Origin: Todiramphus chloris collaris
Taxonomy: Eukaryota; Chordata; Aves; Coraciiformes; Alcedinidae
DNA: 64,000 nt
NCBI GenBank assembly: GCA_025345505.1
Contig: JANVCC010000021.1
Coordinates: 2,564,227-2,628,226 of the forward strand
Reading direction: 5' to 3'
Shown: piece after piece, positions 58,480 through 64,000 of the stretch
Position numbering within the stretch: the first letter of the stretch is position 1
Layout: each line of letters begins with the position of its first letter
Position numbers and translations under genes: made by a program
The notes under the pieces: model-generated
What the model saw: only the letters and a program-made list of their open reading frames with translations
Databases searched by the model: none
What the model was told of the DNA's origin: nothing

Positions 58480-61082
58480 TAACCCTGCTGATGCTGACCA
58501 TGCTTTCCACTGGGGCCAGTCACGTTCATCATGCTCTATCAGGACTGAGATTCCAGTGAGACAAGACAAAAAAACCCCAAAACACTTCCTAGAGCAAAGG
58601 GCTGATTCTGCTACCCTGCTGTCCTCACAGCTGTGACCCAGGGACTATCATTATTCAGAGGTATGGGGAAATGAAATACCCTCTGTTCAAACACTCCCTG
58701 AAGGGAAACCCTGGTGAGCAGAACTGGATCAAGAAGAGAAGAGCCTCAGCTCCTCTGCTGGCTCCAGCCCCTAGGTTCTCCACTTCTTCACTGGCTCACA
58801 CTGCACACAAAATTCAGGTTTCTAACAAATGTGGAGGCTCTGTGTGGTTTAAAAGAGAAACAAAATCAGTTCTGACACCCTTAGAGCCATGTTAGAGCCA
58901 GAAAGAAAGACAATTTAACCCTTCCCAGCTGCTTCTGGCCACTAAGGTACCCAAATTTACATGAGGATATTGCAGAGCAGAAGTTAAGCTTCTCATCCTC
59001 AAATCACGCATGGTCGTGTTCCTGGGGAGAGTTTGTTCCCTAGTCAGAATCCTGCTCAGGGACCCAGGAGGAGTTAGACCTGGGCAGGGTTACTGCCCCA
59101 GAACCCCTCGGGGCTCAGCTGCTGTGCTGGTGTAGAGCTGGGCCACCCAGCCACAGGACCCTGTGGAGCTGTCAGACACATTTCTGGAGAGCTATGGTCT
59201 AATTTAGAGCAACGTGATCAGGAAAGCAGGCAGACGTCTCTGAAGGCACGTTTGAGATGCCTCATAAAGGCACAGGAGATGAAAGGGATGATGCTTTCCC
59301 AAGAGCTGGAGTCTGCAAACTCAGGCACTTTATGAAAGCTCACAAACTTTCTTTGCTCAGGGATTTTCTCAAGTCACTGTTGTACCTCGCTAGAGACAGA
59401 CTAGTTATTTGAGCAAGAAAATATTGTAAAGCCCTATGTCAGCTAAAAAAAAAAACACGCACAGAAAGAGAAAGCACAAGTTCTGCTTGAAGGCCAAAGC
59501 AAGATGTTTTGCCAGCTGATGCCAGCATTTCCCTTCACGTTCACCTCATGTGATCTTGCAGAGAAACCTCTGAAATAAAGAAGCCAGAAAGTCCAGCTGT
59601 GCAAAGGCAGCACGGATAAAACCAAAGCTCTTGGGTGCTGAAAGAGCTTCCCTCCCTCCTGCACGGCAAGTTCAAGATGTCTTCTAGTCTATCCTTCAGC
59701 TGCAAGGCAAGATCACTTACAAGATCAATGTCACGTGAACTGGTTCCTGACAAATATGTACCTAACCTGTTCTGAAAACCCTTCACAAACAGGATGGAGC
59801 TCAGTCTCCCCAGACAACCTGTCCCACGGCTTGGCTGTACGTTTTCTCCTCAATTTTCTCCCTGTTGGTTATGTTGAGGCTTCCTTGCTCTCATTAGTAT
59901 CCTTAACTTCTTCTCCTATACACTATGGGCATGAGCAGATTACTCATAGCCACAGCCTTCATGCATTTGAAGACTTAGACCATGTTTTGCCTATATTTGA
60001 AACTATTCTGATTGGTCATATTCTCTAGATCACTTGTGCTTTTGTAGTAATTGTCCTATTTTGGTCCAAATCTGCTTCAAAATACAGTGCTCAAAACCGG
60101 CTCGTCGCGCTTAACGTGAAACGGAAGAGTGGAAGATCTACCCCACTTCCCCCGAGATGCTCTCCTCTACACATCAGTCAGGATCATGAGTTTCTCCCAC
60201 AGTTGCATTATTCCTGGTTTGTATTTAGTTTGTGAGCTGCAGGTTGTGCTACCCCCCCTCTTCCATTCCCGTGCTTTGGGTTATTTTTGCACACGTAACA
60301 GGACTTTCTACTGTAATGAGAAGATTCTTCCCAAACTATGTTTCTGCTTTCTCAAGATAACCTTGGTTTCTATTCTAGTCCTCCAGTATGTCCACAGGCT
60401 TTCCAGCTTGGTGATACTTGCAAAGGTAACAAGCACACATTTAGTTCTGTTCTCCGTGTCCTTAAAGATAATGAACAGTGTCAGACCTGTGACGGCCACC
60501 ATCTAATATGACAGTGAATGTGGAGTTGGCACACTCGGTAGCTTTGCACCAACCCCATGAATATTTTCACCAAGACTATTTACAGCAATGTCACGATATT
60601 TTTAGGAATGCCCTATCTCACTTGATTTGACTGCTCTTGACCCAAGTGACGTTGGTTGGAATTTATATCTATGTTACCTTGCAGACATTTAGAAATAGCT
60701 CAATTATTCCTTTCAGTATTTCATACTAAGTTAGGTGGTACATAACACACTTTGTCCCTCTCCCTCTCCGCTCCATCTCACCTCCCTTTTCAAGATGTGA
60801 CACCTTCTGGAGCTTTCCCTTCCCTTCTGCAGCTTGCCACGATAACCACTAGCAGCTGAAGGACTGCTAACCCACCTTCTCTGAGTATCGCAGGACAAAC
60901 TTCACGAAGAGCTTCAGAAGTAAACCCACACAGCTGAATCGGTGTGATGTCTGCTAATGCATCTGCCATCACATTACCTCCTTTGCTTCTACCCAAATGA
61001 GTCAACTCGTTTTCCTAGCGTCCTGTAATGAACACCCATCCAACAGTTATGCTCGGTATTACAAAGATGTTTCTCCACTGAA
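58480..61082 (-). other. CRACDL: CRACDL intron sequence
   Basis: Presumed intron upstream of the exon at 56995. It is mostly unique. A minus-strand frame at 60790-61005 is open but matches nothing I can name. Confidence 0.5.
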
Positions 61083-61498
61083 GCCACAAAGATGCTGAAG
61101 GGACTGGAACGTCTCTCTGGGGAGGAAAGGCTGAGAGCCCTGGGGCTGTTCAGCCTGGAGAAGAGAAGCCTGAGAGGGGATCTTATTAATATTTACAGAT
61201 ATCTGAGGGGTGGGTGTCAAGGAGAAGGGGCCAGGCTCTTGTCAGTGGTGCTCTGAGGTAGGACAAGGGGCAATGGTCACAAACTGGAACTCAGGAAGTT
61301 CCACCTCAGCATGAGGAAAAACTTCTTCACTGTGAGGCTGATGGAGCCTGGAAGAGGCTGCCCAGAGAGGTGGTGGAGTCTCCTTCTCTGGAGACTTTCC
61401 CAACCTCCCTGGCTCTGTTCCTGTGTGGGCTGCCCTGGGTGACCCTGCTCTGGCAGGGGAGTTGGACTCTATGATCTCCAGAGGTCCCTTCCAACCTC
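61083..61498 (+). mobile_element. CR1 LINE 3' fragment, same subfamily as 57277-58479
   Basis: 'gccacaaagatgctgaaggg' onward parallels 58045-58479 closely ('gaggaaaggctgagagccct', 'ttcagcctggagaagagaag'). It ends '...tctccagaggtcccttccaa' with a few extra bases. It is antisense to CRACDL. Confidence 0.93.
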
Positions 61499-63740
61499 TA
61501 CCAGCTCTGCTAGACTCATCCAGTAAATCCATCCCATCAAACATACCCTTTCCCCCGTGTACAGGCTTCTTCTCTACCCAGAGAAGAATGGGTTTCTTCA
61601 CTGACTGTGTATCTACAGACACACCACCACTCGCATCCATTCCCACCACCATTTCACGATCCTTCACTGTACTGTCTCAGCTCTCAGAAACACCAACATC
61701 TTCACCCTGAAGGCCCTTTTCAACCCACCCACCAGCCTTCCCACGGCACTGAGAACCGGGCTTTTGCCTTGACACTGCCAGTGATGCACTTCTTCACCTC
61801 TGTGATTCAGAATCACCCTTTGGGTTTTGTCCTGTTTTCCCTGCCACACCACAGGGACTTTCTGCAAACACCAACAGAACCCCACGTTGTTCCTCCTCTG
61901 CTCCCCCTCCGCCCAAATCGGTACTGACAAAATGACTGCTACGCCCAGGCTCTAGTTACTGAGCTGCGTGTGATGGTCTTGGTGCTACCTCTGCTCCTGT
62001 TTCTCTGCCATGCTCACGGATTTAGGATTCACCTTGCTGTTATTTCACCGTGTGTTACCTGGCACACCCGGCTCCCCAGTCCCGATCCGTCTGGAGGCTG
62101 CTGTTATCACCATGGGTTTCTTAAGGCAGACACTCTAACGAAGGCATTGAGCACTTCTGCTCTGCAGACAGCTCTACCTGATGAGATGCCAGACATCCCA
62201 GTCATGACAACTAGAAGGCAGCCAACTCAGAGACAGGTATCATCCCGTAAGAGATGGCATCACGACGCCCCTGTGATAGCAGGAATCAAAAGCTCTTTAT
62301 CATCATCTTAAAGATTCTATATGTATCTGTACAGGCCTGACCTAGGACAGCACAGTAGTATCGCCTACAAAGGATCAAGAGCTGCTCTGCTTCTGGGAGG
62401 GGCTTTCTTGTTTCTTTAAGCAATTACATTCTGCTTTTGTTCCTGGGAGAGTCTTTGCTGCAGCGAGACAGGCAAGGCAGGGGAAATGCCTTCTCTTCAG
62501 CAAAAAAACATCAGATGCAGCCTGGGCGGGATTTGCTACCTCATCTGTCAGCCAGAATTACTGTAAGGGGTAGAAAAGGCATATTCACTATTTATTATCT
62601 TTCCCATTGCCCAGAGGTCCTTTACATCCTCCCACCTCCAACAAGAGAAGGTTTCTTGGCAGTAGACGTGCGCCGTTGTTCCAGCCAGAGGGATGAAAAG
62701 TGGTGAAGTAATCCAGAAGATGATAGTATGGTGAAGTGAGTCAGCAGTTTAAGGTGATCTGAGGCTCTCCTATGAGGCTCTCAGTACCTGGAGGGCCACC
62801 ACGAGGCCAAAAGCTTTCTCAGGAAGTGACTCTTCACAAGAGAAGTGCTGCTTGCACATCTTCCTCAGTTCAGCGACGGCGTGATCCCCTTGAACAAGCC
62901 CTCCTTGTCTTACCTCACCCAGTCACGAGGCAGTCCGCGTGCTTTTATGGTTCAACATGTGGCAAAGCACAGCGTTCAAGGAACTCGATGTCCAGAGTGG
63001 AACCAGAAGGACTCAAAAGCACAGTCTAATTCCTGCCTCTGCTGCGTGTCACATGCACAGCAGCCAGCACAACGGTCCCCAGCTGGTAAGTGCCACTTCA
63101 TAGGAGACAACACAGTAGGAAATGCAAGCGGTGGCATTTTCCGACGGAAGCTGTACGAGTTCGACAGACCACAGCTGCCACAGACACCCCTCTAAGCCTC
63201 TTGTTTCCACGTTGCACTCGGGAGATTTTCTGAATCAAGCTAAAATCTGAATCATATTCTTCAGTTCTTATTACGACGTGCTATTTCGAACAATGTGCTA
63301 TTCAACTCAGCACTTAATAACTTCAGAAGCTAATAAAGGATATCGCCAGCAGCCATTTGTCTCTTGTTTGCTCACAGTGTTTAGCCTCGTGATTGCATCT
63401 TTCCCTGGTTTCCTTGGAGCTGGCTTGGATCAGGCTTTTTGAAAGACAAGTGAGCCCCTTCTTCCCCTCGGGATACGTCACCAAAAATGGGACGATACCA
63501 GGTCAGAACTTGTTAAGCCATCAAGCCACTCTGGGCATAATGTCACCATGTACTGAAACCAGCATTTAACGTAGGCTGACGAGGTCTTCTACTACCACTT
63601 GAAACCACATCCAGAGGCTGCTGAAGCCCTCCCTTCATGTCTTTCCCACAGCCACCAAGCACAAGTGGGCAGTCACAAGACCAGCTGCTCGCTCTGCAGT
63701 CTTCACCACCTCCGCAGCTTCCAGAATGACCACTGGGGCT
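61499..63740 (-). other. CRACDL: CRACDL intron or upstream sequence
   Basis: Unique sequence. No exon of the large CRACDL coding region is recognisable, so that exon should lie beyond the right edge. Confidence 0.45.
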
Positions 63741-63835
63741 AATCACAGAAAGGCAGGGGCTGGAAGGGACCTCCAAAGGTCATTGAGTCCAACCCCCCCT
63801 GCCAGAGCAGGACCAAAACTAGGTCCTGAAGCAAA
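63741..63835 (-). mobile_element. CR1 LINE 3' tail
   Basis: 'aatcacagaaaggcaggggc' followed by 'tggaagggacctccaaaggt' and 'cattgagtccaacccccct' is a reverse-complement CR1 terminus of the same kind as 40448-40589. It is truncated after about 95 bases. Confidence 0.88.
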
Positions 63836-64000
63836 TGAGCCCTGAAGCCGAGCGAGCCATAGCCACCTTCTTCTAAATGTCTTCCCGTGGATCAGAATTA
63901 CCCAAGCTCTCAAAGGCTGGCTGCCTTTGTGGTCCCTAAGGGGGGAAAATTTCCCTGTTGCAGCCCCTTCAATGCAGGTATCTGTTTCCTTCAGCATCTT

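Noticed and set aside
60790-61005. A minus-strand frame with NVMADALADI, faintly like the end of an RNase H domain
   Set aside because: One short word is not enough to call a retroelement; the surroundings show no other pol motif.
61242-61667. A 141-codon minus-strand frame near CRACDL
   Set aside because: It crosses an antisense CR1 and has no match to the CRACD family.
1-64000. Bacterial-type features (operons, ribosome binding sites, riboswitches, integrons)
   Set aside because: The sequence is vertebrate; none is expected or seen.

Overview
This window is vertebrate nuclear DNA, almost certainly from a bird. The repeats are dominated by CR1 LINEs, with 3' ends of the 'ggtcccttccaacc...gattctgtga' type, and by avian ERVL-like solo LTRs. 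The genes are split into short exons with consensus splice sites. Gaps of exactly 400 N and 10 N inside purine-rich satellites show a draft assembly. I cannot name the species.

Two known host genes are supported, both on the minus strand and in the same head-to-tail order as I recall for mammals. (1) MGAT4A (N-acetylglucosaminyltransferase IVa) occupies about 1 to 36.4/37.3 kb. Its first four coding exons lie at 32413-32320, 6346-6179, 3627-3487 and 861-728. They join in frame to codons 1-179 (signal anchor, stem with coiled coil, start of the GT54 catalytic domain); the rest lies beyond base 1. (2) The 3' end of CRACDL (KIAA1211L), an actin-capping-protein-inhibitor family member, occupies about 57.1 to 53.6 kb. 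Its last three coding exons end in the family's C-terminal AWSDxPQIIK. The gene's large central exon must lie to the right of the window.

Between them, at 36.3-37.5 kb, is a CpG island with CCAAT boxes facing both ways, a near-perfect TCTCGCGAG (BANP-type) element, and a plus-facing TATA box followed by a GTGAGT donor. This looks like a bidirectional promoter that drives MGAT4A leftward and perhaps a non-coding transcript rightward.

The most interesting observation is a possible undescribed small gene inside the MGAT4A locus. A minus-strand exon at 18569-18263 has a strong acceptor, 101 open codons, a stop and a poly(A) signal 27 bases further on. It joins in phase to a 35-base first coding exon (36440-36406) in the CpG island, which would give a 113-residue basic protein of unknown function. 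The pairing is inferred.

The rest is intronic or intergenic. It holds about fourteen CR1 copies, three recognisable solo LTRs plus one doubtful LTR-like block, polypurine satellites that are all purine-rich on the plus strand, a perfect 16-bp A/T hairpin, and long stretches of unique AT-rich sequence in which I see no gene.
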